Below are positions 42,755 through 53,140 of a stretch of DNA of 64,000 nucleotides, piece by piece. Source of the DNA: Pyropia yezoensis. Taxonomy: Eukaryota; Rhodophyta; Bangiophyceae; Bangiales; Bangiaceae. Positions within the stretch are counted from its first letter, which is position 1, and every line of letters starts with the position of its first letter. A program made the translations under genes and the position numbers. The stretch spans positions 21,623,346 to 21,687,345 of the forward strand of contig CM020618.1 in the NCBI GenBank assembly GCA_009829735.1. The letters are read 5' to 3'. The notes beneath the pieces were generated by a model. It ran no database searches, had not been told where the DNA came from, and worked only from the letters and a program-made list of their open reading frames with translations.

Positions 42755-42795
42755 GGAGCGGCGGCGGCGACGAGGGAGGGAGGAGCCCGCCGTGA
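39450..42795 (+). CDS. DUF3598-like plastid-type protein, with frame slips at G/C runs
   Basis: ATG 39450 opens a basic, Pro/Ala-rich leader that could be a transit peptide. After C runs (24 C at 39610-39633 and shorter ones to ~39745) coding continues in another frame. A second change occurs at 24 G (42583-42606). Motifs fit the two-domain DUF3598 fold of cyanobacteria and algae: W-A-G-D-W-A-G, then D-L-F-P-S-G-A-F-S, R-L-R-V-A-V-V-A-D...C-A-R-E-V-R-V, and near the end D-A-E-V-G-W-W joined across the G run to R-L-V-R-Q-W-G. Ala, Gly and Pro runs inflate it to ~1100 aa, about four times the usual family size. TGA at 42793 overlaps a GTGAGT. Function unknown; related folds bind bilins (family knowledge). 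Confidence 0.62.
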
Positions 42796-43852
42796 GTGAG
42801 TGTGGGGGGGAAGGCGGGGTCCCGCCACCCCCGTGGCGAGCGCAGGCGGCGGCTGCGGACGGTGGCGGCGGCTGGCGGCGGCCGGTGCTGCGCTGGCCAC
42901 TGGGGACGGCGGCGGCGTCGGCACCGCCGCTGCCGTGTGCCGCCGCACGGGCCGTAGAGGGCGTGCCTCGCCGGGACGGGCGGGGGCGGGGGGGGGAGGA
43001 TGGCCCCCCCAACCACGCGGTGCGGAGTGGGCGGGCACGGCGGTCGCCACCGGGGGGGACCTGGCGGATCTTTCTTTTTTTTTTTTTTCTCCACTGCGCA
43101 GGGACTGGGAGGACCCCAGTGGCGGCGACACGACCCGCGCGGCGCCACCGGCCGGGCGGACAGCCTTCAACGCCGTAGGTAGGGGGGTGTCGCCTGGCGA
43201 CGCGCTCACCGCACCGCGCGAGGGCGCTGCGAGGGAGGGGGAGGGGGGGGGGGGGGGGGGGGCGGGGGGTGCCACCGCTGCCATCCCAAGGAAGCATCGC
43301 TGGGACGCCCCCCCCCCCCCAAAAGAACGGCAGCTGCCCCTGCCTCACAGCTTGTGCCAGGGGGGGGGGGCGTCGCCGCGTGGCCGCCCGTCTGGCGGTG
43401 GAGGGTGCGGGCGCAACGAGCGCCGCCGTGGGGAGGACCGCGGCCATTGATGGCGGGGGGGTAGGGCTCCCTGCACCCACGACACTACCACTCTCTTCAT
43501 GTGGGGCGCTCTGCGGGGATGCCTACCGGGTGGGCGTCCCAGACGCGGGCCGCGGGAAAAGCGTCGCGGATAAGGGCCAAAGAAGAGCCGCACCCCACCC
43601 TCGGGACAGCCTGCCCCCCTACAGCGGGTGTGTCCAGGTAGGGGAAGAGCGGGGGGGGAGCCTTCCGTCACCAATGACGACACCACCGCGTCGTCGGCAC
43701 GGCGGCACCACTGTGAGGTGCACCACGGGGCCCACGACGGGGCTGGCACCGACCCACACCTCTGACGCATGGAGCAAAGCGCCTTTGACGACTGGACGCG
43801 GACAAGCGGACGCGCTGAGCAGCGCGCCCTTGACTCGCATTGTGTCCGTGTG
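42796..43852. other. Region between the DUF3598-like gene and the Tc1 element
   Basis: Contains a good 3-prime splice-site pattern: a T-rich tract (about 43070-43090), then CTCCACTGCGCAG ending at 43101. It pairs with GTGAGT at 42792, so the preceding gene may have another exon after 43101. The possible exon is short and its frame uncertain. A long G run lies at about 43241-43262. No other gene seen. Confidence 0.35.
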
Positions 43853-43854
43853 TA

Positions 43855-43880
43855 CAGTCACCTAGCAATTTTATCCGCAC
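43855..43880 (+). repeat. Tc1 element left TIR
   Basis: 26 bp ending in TTTTATCCGCAC; preceded by TA. Confidence 0.92.
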
Positions 43881-44042
43881 AATTGTGCCACCGTTCGACG
43901 GTCCCCAATCTGGTGCCCGAACCCCTCTCGTGGCACCAGATTGCCGCATTCGGCCCGACTTGGTGCCACAGCGCTACGGCGTGCTCCTACTTCAGCGGCG
44001 CCCAGCTCGTCCCCCAGGTTGAGACTGAGGGCACCAAGCACC

Positions 44043-45101
44043 ATGGCGGGCTCAAAGCGTCGTCCGCTGTCCGTCGCCGAGCGCGAGGTCATCCAGCGCA
44101 TGCTGAAACAGGGCAAGTCCCTGGCCACCGTCGGTACAGCGCTGGGGCGTTCCAGAAGCACCATCGCCTACGCGGCTCAAGCTGCTCGCACGGCGGCCAC
44201 CCGTGCTCGTCCAGACAAGCGAGGGCGTCCCAAAGCCCTGTCCGACCGGGAGCTCCGTACGCTCAGGCGGGCGGTCGACACAGACGGTTTCTCTTGTTTG
44301 GCCTCCCTGACGGAAAAGGTCAACAACACGCGCACCCGCGCCGCTGGGGGTCCCAACAAGGGGCCTGTGTCCATCTGGACGGTCCGCAGAGCCGTCAAAG
44401 CCATGGGTTTCAACTCGCGTGTGGCCGCCAAGAAACCCTTCCTCTCGAACGCGAACAAGGCCAAGCGTCTGGTGTGGGCCACCGAGAGGAAGGGCTGGAC
44501 TGTGGAGTGGGCTTCAGTGCTTTTCACCGACGAGAGCTCCTTCGTCGTGCGGGACGTCAGCGCATCGCGCGTTTGGCGGCGCAATGGCGAGCGCTACGAC
44601 AGCCGTCGTCTGCGCCCTACGTTTAAGAGCGGGCGCCAGAGCGTGATGGTCTGGGGAGGCTTCTCGGCGCGAGGCCGAACCCCCCTGGTGCGCTGCGTCG
44701 GTTCCATGAACGCTTCTTCCTATGCTGCTGTCCTGGAAAACCGTGTGGCCCACCAGATATGCGCCGACTATGGCGCGCCAGAGGCGGCGTGGTTGCAGGA
44801 GGACCTGGCGCCGTGCCACACGGCGAAGGTGTCTAAGGACGTCAAGGAGGCGCTTGGTCTGCGCGTTCTTCCTTGGGTGGGGCAGAGCCCGGACCTGAAC
44901 CCGATTGAGAACGCGTGGGCAGAGCTGGAGCGCCGCCTGCGACTGCGCACGAGCGCACCCAAGACCAAGGACGAGCTCTTCTCAGCGCTCTGCGAGGAGT
45001 GGGAGGCGATCCCTGAGTCCTTCTTCAAGGAGCTCGTGGAGTCGATGCCTCGCCGAGTGCAGGGCGTGTTGGCGGCGGATGGTGCCAGCACCAAGTACTG
45101 A
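44043..45101 (+). CDS. Tc1/mariner transposase (DD34E)
   Basis: Single-exon ORF of 352 aa from ATG 44043 (CACCATGG context). The frame is open upstream to 43941 but starts there only with extra non-conserved residues. N-terminal helix-turn-helix DNA-binding region: R-P-L-S-V-A-E-R-E-V-I-Q-R-M-L, then L-A-T-V-G-T-A-L-G-R-S-R-S-T-I. Catalytic triad: D in F-T-D-E-S-S-F, D in L-Q-E-D-L-A-P-C-H-T-A and E in N-P-I-E-N-A-W, with 34 residues between the second D and the E. The typical Q-Q-D-N-A-P is changed to Q-E-D-L-A-P, a conservative variant. Length is normal for Tc1. No stops or frameshifts, so it may be functional. Confidence 0.95.
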   Translation: MAGSKRRPLSVAEREVIQRMLKQGKSLATVGTALGRSRSTIAYAAQAARTAATRARPDKRGRPKALSDRELRTLRRAVDTDGFSCLASLTEKVNNTRTRAAGGPNKGPVSIWTVRRAVKAMGFNSRVAAKKPFLSNANKAKRLVWATERKGWTVEWASVLFTDESSFVVRDVSASRVWRRNGERYDSRRLRPTFKSGRQSVMVWGGFSARGRTPLVRCVGSMNASSYAAVLENRVAHQICADYGAPEAAWLQEDLAPCHTAKVSKDVKEALGLRVLPWVGQSPDLNPIENAWAELERRLRLRTSAPKTKDELFSALCEEWEAIPESFFKELVESMPRRVQGVLAADGASTKY

Positions 45102-45170
45102 CGAGCACATCACTGGGAAACGATGGTGCTGCTGGGGCAATTGGATTTGTACGGATTAGACTTTTCAGGT

Positions 45171-45196
45171 GTGCGGATAAAATTGCTAGGTGACTG
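45171..45196 (-). repeat. Tc1 element right TIR
   Basis: Exact inverse of 43855-43880; followed by TA. Confidence 0.92.
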
Positions 45197-45198
45197 TA

Positions 45199-47136
45199 CA
45201 TGTACCTATTATAGATAGTGCGGGCCGGTCGTGGCCAGGCCGTACGCACACGGCGGGACAAGGACGGCGGTGGGTGAGGCGTTGGACGGACTCCCCTTCC
45301 CAGTGGCGCAGAAACTGAGTACACGTCGAAAACAGGTGCAGTTTTGCAGGTCAACTTCATGGCCAAATCCCCCAACATGCGTGGAAAAAAGAAGTGTGGG
45401 CAGCGACCGGCGCAATTTTCAACGGAAAGTCACGTTCCAATCACGGCGATAAGGCCCGCTCACGCGTCCGGTGCGCGTACCGCCCGGCGGGGCGCTCGTG
45501 CGGGCGCTCGCCACCGTGTCTCGTTTGCCACGCGGACTGGGCCCCACACAGCAGCACCGGGCGGCGGAAGGAAGTGATCAAGCTGCTGGGCCGGGGGTGA
45601 AGGGTGTGAGCGCGAGCGCACCCGAGGGGGCTCCACTCGGGCCCACACAGCTCCTCAAGAGGTGGGGGGCGGAGAGACCTTGTTGGTCCACCGGCAGTGG
45701 TGCCCCCAGGCGGCGGGTACAGCGGATGCACCAACGTGGCTGGCCAGGGGCGGCGGCACCCACCGAAACAGCCCGTCAGGGGTGCCACGTAGGGGTCTCC
45801 CCAAACCGGCGCGGCTATGTACCGGCCCCTCGCGCACATGTGCGGCTCGCCGCTCCATTGGGGGGGTGGGGAGCCACCGGCCGCGCGGGAGTCGACGCTG
45901 TCGTGCTGGATCCGGACACTCACCGGGGGCGCCACCCTCCAAAGCGTTTGGGAAGCAGAGTGGGAGACAAGAGAGATTGCGCTCGCAGTCACAGCTGCGA
46001 GCACTCTTTGGCCGACGCCGCTCTGCGTCAGCACCCGGCGGGGAGTGGCGCACGAGCTGCCCCAAATAGGCCGCGCACGCGCGTGTGCGCGTGCAGGCCT
46101 GCGTCGACGGCCCCGCAGAGAGGGTGGAGCTGGACGTGCCGTGGACTGCCCGGCGTGTGGCTCCCCGCCTTCCGCAGCGCTCATCGGGTCTGTTTTGATC
46201 CCGTCGCCGGTCAGCCGTCCCGGGACGCCGCCCTCCCCGGCCGCCCGTACTTACTGTACCCTCTCCCGCCCACCCCCCACACCGCCCCGCCGCAATCCCC
46301 CACTGGTGGGTGGTTGCGAGGCGTGCGTCCTACAGTAACCGACGCGCCCGCACGGCTTGTGGGGCGCACCCGCGGCTGCTCGCCCGCCGATATCCCCATG
46401 GATGAGTCTGTCGAGGCTGCCCGCCCGACGACGGTTGCAGGTGTGTGTTTGGGAAGGGGGGGCGGAGGTGCACACGGCGCGATTGCTGCATAAACTTTGC
46501 TCGCGCACACAACCCCCCTCCCGCCCCCCGCCCCCAAACCCCGCGCATCGGGTGGACGGTGCCACGGACCCGGCTGGGGGGGGGGACAAGGCGTCGTCTC
46601 GTACTACGTTGGTGGCTGTGCCTGCCGCGTCCCGAGCAGGTGATCTGTCCGTGGGGGTGGAGGTGCGGGAGGAGACGACAGTTCTTGTGGGGCGGGGGAG
46701 GGCGACAGGGGACTGTGTCGAGCGTCAGCCGGCTGGCTGTCACCCCAAGGGGGTTTGCCGTGTGGGACTTTCACCGCACTGGATAGGCGGCCGCGGCGGC
46801 GAGGGCGGTTGGCGGCCACACGACGCCGCGGGGTACCGTCAGCCGTCCCGCTCGGACGCGACGCGACCGCCCTCGCCCCGTCCCCTCCCCCCCGCCCACT
46901 CGCCGTCCCTGCTCTGTTTGTCTCACCCGGGGCCTGGCGGGGGTGACGGAGGGCTTGTGTGGCACCTCCCCACCCACGACGCGGCGCTTTTCCCCCCCCC
47001 CGCGCCCCCCTTGCCTCCCATTGCCTCCCATTCCCCGACCGCCCCCCCTCTCTTCGCCGCCTCCTCCCCACTCTTCTCTTTCGTTTCTCCCCCTTTCCAA
47101 CGGCGGCGGCTCCCTCGCCTGCCTGCCCGCCCGGCC
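45199..47136. other. Intergenic region before the kinase gene
   Basis: No gene that I can support. Several GC-rich frames are open but show no domain. A plus-strand frame stays open from 46357 into exon 1 of the kinase gene, so a longer N-terminus cannot be excluded. The last ~150 bp are pyrimidine-rich (CCCCTCTCTTC-type), fitting a promoter or 5-prime UTR. Confidence 0.35.
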
Positions 47137-50100
47137 ATGGGCATTTCGGCCAACCTGACCGTCCGCGTCGTGGGGCGCGTGCGCTTCACCGCCTCCCCCT
47201 CCCTTCGAGGAGGCGGCGACGGCGCACGTGCTGCGTCGCGGTCGGCGTCGGCGCTTGCTATCCCGGGGCTGCGGCTGCTAACGCTGGGGGAGGATGGGGT
47301 GCTGCGGATCGAGGTGCGTTGGTCGGGCTCATTGCGGTTTGGTGGGGTGGAGGGGCAGGGGTGTTTAAAGAGGGGGGGGGCTCGGAGGGGTGAGCGGCAG
47401 AGTGGGAGAGGGCATGTGTGTAATGAGTGATGGGGCACGCCTCCGTGAGCTCTTTCTGACCGTTACATGTCCCCCGTACCTGCTCATTTCCACCGTGTTT
47501 CGATGTGAGGGCGTGTCGTGAGTTTTTTTTTCGCCGTTCTCCTCTCATTCGTTCTTGTCCCCCCCTCTACCTACCTACCACCGGCCATTTCCCCCCGGCG
47601 CGTCAGATGGCCGACGGGGAGCTGCAGGTGCGAATCCGCGGCGGCCGCGTCGAGGCCCCCGCCGCCTCCCGCCGACGACGACATGGCGGGCGCGCCGCGG
47701 CGCTCGCCGCTGCGGCTGCCGCCAGCGACGACGGGTCGGAAGCGTCGGGGCTGGAGCGGGAGCGAGAGGCGGGGGACACCCTCCACGTGGTGCCGCCGGA
47801 GAAGGGTGGTCGAGGGGGGGGGGCGGCGGGGGGGGGGGGGGGTCGTCTGGAGCTCTACTTTACCGAACCCGCCGAGCGGACGCTGTGGTGGGACGCGCTG
47901 GAACGGGCTATGCAGGTACGTCAAGGGGGGGCGGGGGGGGGCAGAGTGATGCGGGAGTCCCTGTCTTTTGTGAAGACGGGTTTGTGGGTTTGGTCGGTGG
48001 CCCCTGGTGGCGACGGCGAGGAGGGGATGCCGGTTGGGTGTGGCCCCGCTTCGGACTCGATAGCGGAGGGGGGGCAGTGGGACGGGCGGTCCCTGCGCAT
48101 TGTGTGGGACCGCCGGAGTACAATTCTGACAGCACGCATCCCTCTTCCGACGTCTTGAAATCAATGCCACCTCGCGTTGGTTCTTCCTTTCCCCCTCGGG
48201 TTTCGCACACTTCTCGGCACCTCTCGGCACCTCTCGGCACATCTCGGCACCTCTCGGCACCTCTCGGCTCCTCTCGGCACCTCTCGACACTTCTCGGCAC
48301 CTCTCGGCACCTCTCGGCACCTCTCGGCACTTCTCGGCACTTCTCGGCACTTCTCGGCACTTCTCGGCACTTCTTGGCACTTCTTGGCACTTCTTGGCAC
48401 TTCTTGGCACTTCTTGGCACTTCTTGGCACTTCTCGTCGCATCTCAGACGCTAGACCAGGTCTACTCGGTGGTGCGGTCGCGCCCTCTTGGCACCGGCGC
48501 CTTCTCGTCTGTCGTCCTCGCCTTCCACTCACAGACGGGGCGGGCGGTGGCGGTCAAGACCGTCAACCTCCAGGCGCTGACCCCCCGGGAACGCGCAGCG
48601 GCCGTGGCCGAGCCGACCCTCCTCCGCCAGCTGCGCCACCCCAACATTGTGCAGCTGGCCGACGTCTTTGTCGACCCCGACGCGGGCACGCTGTCGGTGC
48701 TGACGGCGCTTGCGGCGGGGGGCTCCCTCGCGGCGGCTGCCTCGCGGGACGGGCGGCTGCCGGGCACGGCGGCGCGGTTTGGGGAGCCCGCCGCGCGGCT
48801 CATCCTCGCCAACGTGCTCGATGGCCTCGCCTACTTGCACGCCGAGGGCGTCGTGCACCGGGACATCAAGCCGTCCAATATTTTGCTCACCGGGCTAGTA
48901 CCGTCTGGGCTTGCCGCTACGGGGGGGGGCGGCGGCCATGGCGGCGGCGCCCAGAGCACAGGGGGCGACCTCCCCGCGACGCCGACCATCGTCACGCTCA
49001 CCGCCGCGGATCGCAAGGCCGCACCGCTGACGGCGGGCGGCCGTGCAGACCCTCGGGAGGTCTATGCGCTGATTGGGGACCTGGGCGTGGCGGTCCAAGC
49101 GTGGCCCCGCCGTGGCTCGATGGACGACGACGACGCGGGCGACACGGCTGGTGGCTGGAGCCGTTTCTCCACCGTTGACCCGGGCGGAGGCCGCCGGAGC
49201 CCCTTTTTGACTGGCGACCGGGACTCGTCCGTCGGCTCTGGCAGCAGCGCCCTTGGCGGCGGCAACAGCGGCAGCGGTGGCAGCGGCAGTGGCGGCGGCA
49301 ACGCCTGGGCGCGCCACCGCCCGCCGACGCGGTGGGAGCCCACCACCAGCGCCCACTCTGGGCGGTCGCGGCCGTCACGGCCGCCGGTGCCCCGCTCTTC
49401 CACCGGTGGCAGCGGCACGTCTGGCGGCGGGGGCGGGGGCGGCGGCTGGTTTGGCCGGGCCGGTGCCGCGGCGTCCAGCCCCACGGGCCTGCTGTTTGAC
49501 ATGGTCGGCTCGGCGGCGTACATGGCGCCCGAAATCACCGCCCGCCACCCCGCGACCGGCCAGCGCACCGGCTACGGCACGCCCATTGACGTGTGGGCGC
49601 TGGGCGTGACGCTCGCGTGGATGCTCGTTGGGGATGAGAGCATCGCCACGCTGCCGCGGTCCAAGTGGTCGGCCGCGACGCGTGCGCTGTCGCGGCCCGC
49701 CGCGAGCCTCCTCCGGGGCATGCTCCAGCCCCACCCGGCCAGGCGCCTCACCGCCGCCGCCGCCCGGCTGCACCCCTTTTTTGACGCCGACGTCCGCACG
49801 GCCGTCGGGCTGCGGTCGGCGGGGGAGGAGGAGCGCGCGCCGTCCCTCCCCGCCGCGGCGCTGGCCGTGGTCGCCGCCCGTCGGTTGGTGTTGGCGGCGC
49901 GAACGCCGTGGCGCACGGCCCAACGGCCACGGTCACGGGCCGCTTCAGAGGACGTTGCGCTCACACCCTACCACCACCACCCACGCGGCGGGGGGGTGCC
50001 GCGGGAGCAGCAGCGCTCCGCAGCGGCGGCGGCTGCCACGCCGTCCCTGCCGTGGGAGCTGGCCGGGGAGCGGCGGCCCCAGCGGGAGCCCGCCCCGGAT

Positions 50101-51024
50101 GACCGGCCCGGCGCACCCCTCTGCTGTGACTGTGCACATCGGCGGGGGGAGGGGGCCACCAGCCCCTTGGACGGCAGCGACGGTGGTGGCGGTGGCATCG
50201 GTGGCGGGGGGGACCCTGCGTCAGCGGCCGACGCGCGGTGGCCGTCGGCCGCGTCACGGGTGACATCGTCGGATGGCACGCGGGGCTCCCTCCCCGCGGC
50301 TCTCCGTGCCGACGAGTGGCCGCTGCGGCGGATGCGCAGCGGCGGCGGCGGCGGCGTTGGCGGCCGCGGCGGCGGCCACGCCGCTGCAGTGGCCAGCCTG
50401 TCTGCCACGTCGACAGTATCGGCGAGCGACGGGCGGCCGGGCAGCCCCGACGGGCAGTCGCCGCGGGGCGCCCCGCATGGGGCGGCCGGTGGCGGCCACG
50501 GCCGCGGCCGTGGCCGCGGCGGCGGCGGCGGCGGCGGTGGCCGCGGCGGTGGTGACGGCAACGGCAATTACGGCCACGGGCCAGAGGGGGGAAGAGGAGG
50601 GGGCGGCGGCTTTCACCGCGGCTGGCGCCATCTTCACTCCTTCCTTCCGTCGCGGCCGTCGCAGCCCGGCGGCGGCGGCGGCGGCCGGCGGGACGCCAGC
50701 GGCCGCGACGATGCGTACGACGACGATGGGGCGGCCGCGGCAGGGGCGGCGGCCGCTGCCTCCTCCCCCTCCCGCCGCGGCAGCCGGCTGCCCGGCGCCG
50801 CGTCGGCGGCCGAAGCGGCGGCGGCCACCGCCGCCGCGGCGGCGCGGCACTCGCTCGCCGCCGCCAGCGGCCGCGGCGTGCCGCGGCCGAGCGCCGGCGG
50901 CGGCCGGCGGCGGCCGTCGCCCCCTCGGGCGGCAGGCCCGGCCGCCGCCGCGGCGGCCGCGTCAAGCCTGCTGACGCCCCCGCCGCACGCGGCGGTGATG
51001 CCGCCCCCGCCGCCCCCGCCGCCG

Positions 51025-51055
<31 letters not shown>

Positions 51056-51460
51056 ACCCCCACCACGAACCACCCCCGTCCCACCCCTCCAGCCGTCGGC
51101 GAGTGGCGTCTCCACCGACGGCGGCCGCCCACGGGTCGGGGGCGCGCAGCTGGGCGGCGACGTGGGCGTCCTGTCAGCCTTTGCCGCCCGCGCGGCGGGC
51201 GCCCTCGGCCGCGTCCGCCGCCGGTCGGCGCGGGCGGGCCACGCCGCCGGCGGCGACGAGGGGGGGGGGGGGCGGGGGGGCGCCACGTCACCCGCTGGGG
51301 CGCCGCCGCCGCCCGCGGCCGCCCCCGGGGGGGGCGCGCCACCGCCGCCGGGGCAGACGAGGAGCCGCTGGCCGCGTGGGAGAATGCGTTTGTGGGGCAG
51401 CTCACCGCGGGCGCCGCCGCGGCGGGCGGCCGCGACGACGACCCCGGGCTGCCGTGGTGA
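47137..51460 (+). CDS. PH-domain Ser/Thr protein kinase, three exons
   Basis: Exons 47137-47313, 47607-47915 and 48448 onward; both introns are GT-AG, phase 0, with pyrimidine-rich ends. ATG 47137 is in CGGCCATGG. Exons 1-2 (162 aa) look like a split PH domain ending in W-W-D-A-L-E-R-A-M. Kinase: P-L-G-T-G-A-F-S-S-V (P-loop), V-A-V-K (Lys ~199), H-R-D-I-K-P-S-N (~300), D-L-G instead of D-F-G (~373), M-A-P-E (~524), D-V-W-A-L-G-V. D-L-G to A-P-E is ~150 aa, against the usual 20-35. A long Gly/Ala/Pro tail follows. Frame changes at 31 C (~51025) and 14 G (51259-51272) lead to a plausible end E-E-P-L-A-A-W-E-N-A-F...L-P-W, stop 51460. Without the slips the frame runs to 51945. Subfamily unclear (STE20/NEK-like). 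Confidence 0.8.
48205..48434 (+). repeat. 10-bp minisatellite in kinase intron 2
   Basis: About 23 copies of TCTCGGCACC, drifting to CTTGGCACTT towards the 3-prime splice site; the last copies end 13 bp before the AG at 48447. The units are pyrimidine-rich and may serve as the splice-acceptor tract. Open frames read through it are not genes. Confidence 0.9.
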
Positions 51461-52590
51461 ACCCATGGGGCGGGGGGGGCGACGGCGCGGGGGGGGGGCA
51501 CGGGGCGGGGGTGGGGAAGGGCCAGCGCCGCGCCGCCACGCGTGGCGCGTTGACACGCGAAAAAAACAACAAAAAACATACCTTTGTCCACCCATCCGCG
51601 CTCCTCATCGGGGCGCCACCGTCCTTGCCCCGACGGGCCACCGCGGCCGCCCGGTGCGCCGCAGCGGCGGTCGCAGCCGGGCGCAGGGGGCGGGGCCCGG
51701 CGGCAGGCGAGGAAGAAAGGACGAGACCCTCCTCCACGAGCCCTCCCCGCCCCCCCCGCGCTCCCATCAGCGCCCGCCCTCTGGCCGTCGCCGGCGCTTT
51801 TTGGTGCACGCGGCGCGGGGCTCGGGCAGGCAATCCCCCCAGGAAAGGACGCTCGCGCCCACCGCCGACCCGTCGGTGCCGTCTGGCCGCAGCAGCGGCT
51901 GCCCATTGGCGAGCGTCGCCCGCAGCCGTAGCGGCCGTCGCGTAGCGGGTCCTCCCGCCAGCTGTGGGAATACAAAACGGGCACCCAGCCATTGACATTG
52001 ACGTTGTTACTCTGGGCTCTCAAGGGTCACGTCTGCCGTTTGACTGTGTGGTTATTGACCAAGGAGTCAGCGGCTGGACATCCCGGCCATAAGCGGGCTC
52101 GGCAAGTCGCAGCCCCTGTTGGTCGGGGCGACGGGGCAGATGTGTCCCCGCCGCCAAGGGTGAAAAATGGGCACCGCGCTTGAGTGCACGTAGGCGGGGC
52201 TGCAAGCCGGGTCCGTGGCAGGGCGCGAGGGTGAAGGAACGTGCCGGTCGTCGGCGGCTGGCGCACCCTGGGGTGCGTGCGGGGGGGCGCGGCGCCTGCG
52301 GCAAGGGCCCCCTGAAAAGGCAGGGGTGTGGCAAGGGGGGCGTAGGCCGCTTGCAGCTCCGCGTCGTCCAGGTCCTCCGTGGCTTGCAGCCGACGGCAGC
52401 GCTTCTTGTGGGGCTTGCCCGCTGTGTGCGTGATATGGAAACGCATTCAATTCTCATCGTTGAGCCACCACACATAGACTTTGCAAAAGCGGGGGCGGTC
52501 TTGCGCGCTTGGCGATCACTCCGCTCGTCAACGATGGCGGCGGCGGCGGTGGAACCAATGCCGCCGCCGCCGCCGCCACCACCGCCGCCA

Positions 52591-52624
<34 letters not shown>

Positions 52625-53140
52625 TACGGACACCCCCAACGCCGCGCCCACCGCCACCCCCATCCCCCACCCCACCACCCCCATTGCCCCCACCCCTGCC
52701 ACCGTTTGAGTGCCAGGCGCGCTGGTTCCCACCGCGTAGTGGCTCCCCCCCCCCGACTGTTGAGAGGCTAAGGGGATGGGGGTGCTCTCTCCCCCAGCAC
52801 CGCGCGTGCGCTCCCCCTTACGCACAGCACAGATAGGGTCCAGTGGTGTCTCTCCCTCCTGGCCACGCGGGGCTAGTCCCCGTGTGTCCCTACATATATA
52901 CCCCTCGTCGGGAGCCCCCGCTCCGTGTGGCGTGGCCCCTCCCCTCCTTGCCCTCTCGCTAGCACTGCACTTGGCCCTGGGACACCCACGGCGACGGCGG
53001 AACCCGATCACGCCCGACGCCATCGGCGGGGGAGCCCCCACGCCGCCACCCGTAGGAAGGCTGCCGCCCCGGCGGGGACCCATCCCCGCCGGGGGCGGAG
53101 GGGGGGGCGCCGTGCCACCGGCGGGGCGGCCCGTCGGCGT
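51461..53140. other. Region between kinase and bZIP-like genes
   Basis: Possible minus-strand exon signals: AAAG/GTATGT at about 51582 (donor), TTCCCACAG at about 51962 (acceptor) before a 62-codon open stretch, and an ATG ORF at 52446-52027. A (CCG/CCA)n microsatellite lies at 52555-52625. These could belong to a small minus-strand gene, but I cannot build one consistent model. Confidence 0.3.
52027..52446 (-). CDS. Small hypothetical ORF, 139 aa
   Basis: Starts at ATG 52446 with a basic stretch (H-K-K-R-C-R-R) and a helical, acidic piece (T-E-D-L-D-D-A-E-L-Q-A-A-Y), then Pro-rich sequence. No known domain. The first ~45 codons look more coding than the rest, so it may be one exon of a longer gene. 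Low confidence. Confidence 0.25.
   Translation of the reverse strand: MRFHITHTAGKPHKKRCRRLQATEDLDDAELQAAYAPLATPLPFQGALAAGAAPPRTHPRVRQPPTTGTFLHPRALPRTRLAAPPTCTQARCPFFTLGGGDTSAPSPRPTGAATCRARLWPGCPAADSLVNNHTVKRQT

Larger units (their letters stand above)
43855..45196 (+). mobile_element. Complete Tc1/mariner element (1342 bp)
   Basis: 26-bp inverted repeats CAGTCACCTAGCAATTTTAT... match perfectly at both ends and are flanked by TA on each side (43853-43854 and 45197-45198), the classic Tc1/mariner duplication. A single intact transposase ORF fills the element. Perfect TIRs plus an open gene suggest a recent insertion. Confidence 0.95.

Noticed and set aside
45471-46493. 340-codon plus-strand frame
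   Set aside because: Starts without ATG, no domain, and overlaps equally open frames.
48177-48440. Regular short repeats that might suggest a CRISPR array
   Set aside because: Period is 10 bp with no spacers and it lies in an intron of a eukaryotic gene; a minisatellite.
51461-51945. Continuation of the kinase frame to 51945
   Set aside because: After the C and G runs this frame loses protein character, while another frame gives a better C-terminus at 51460.
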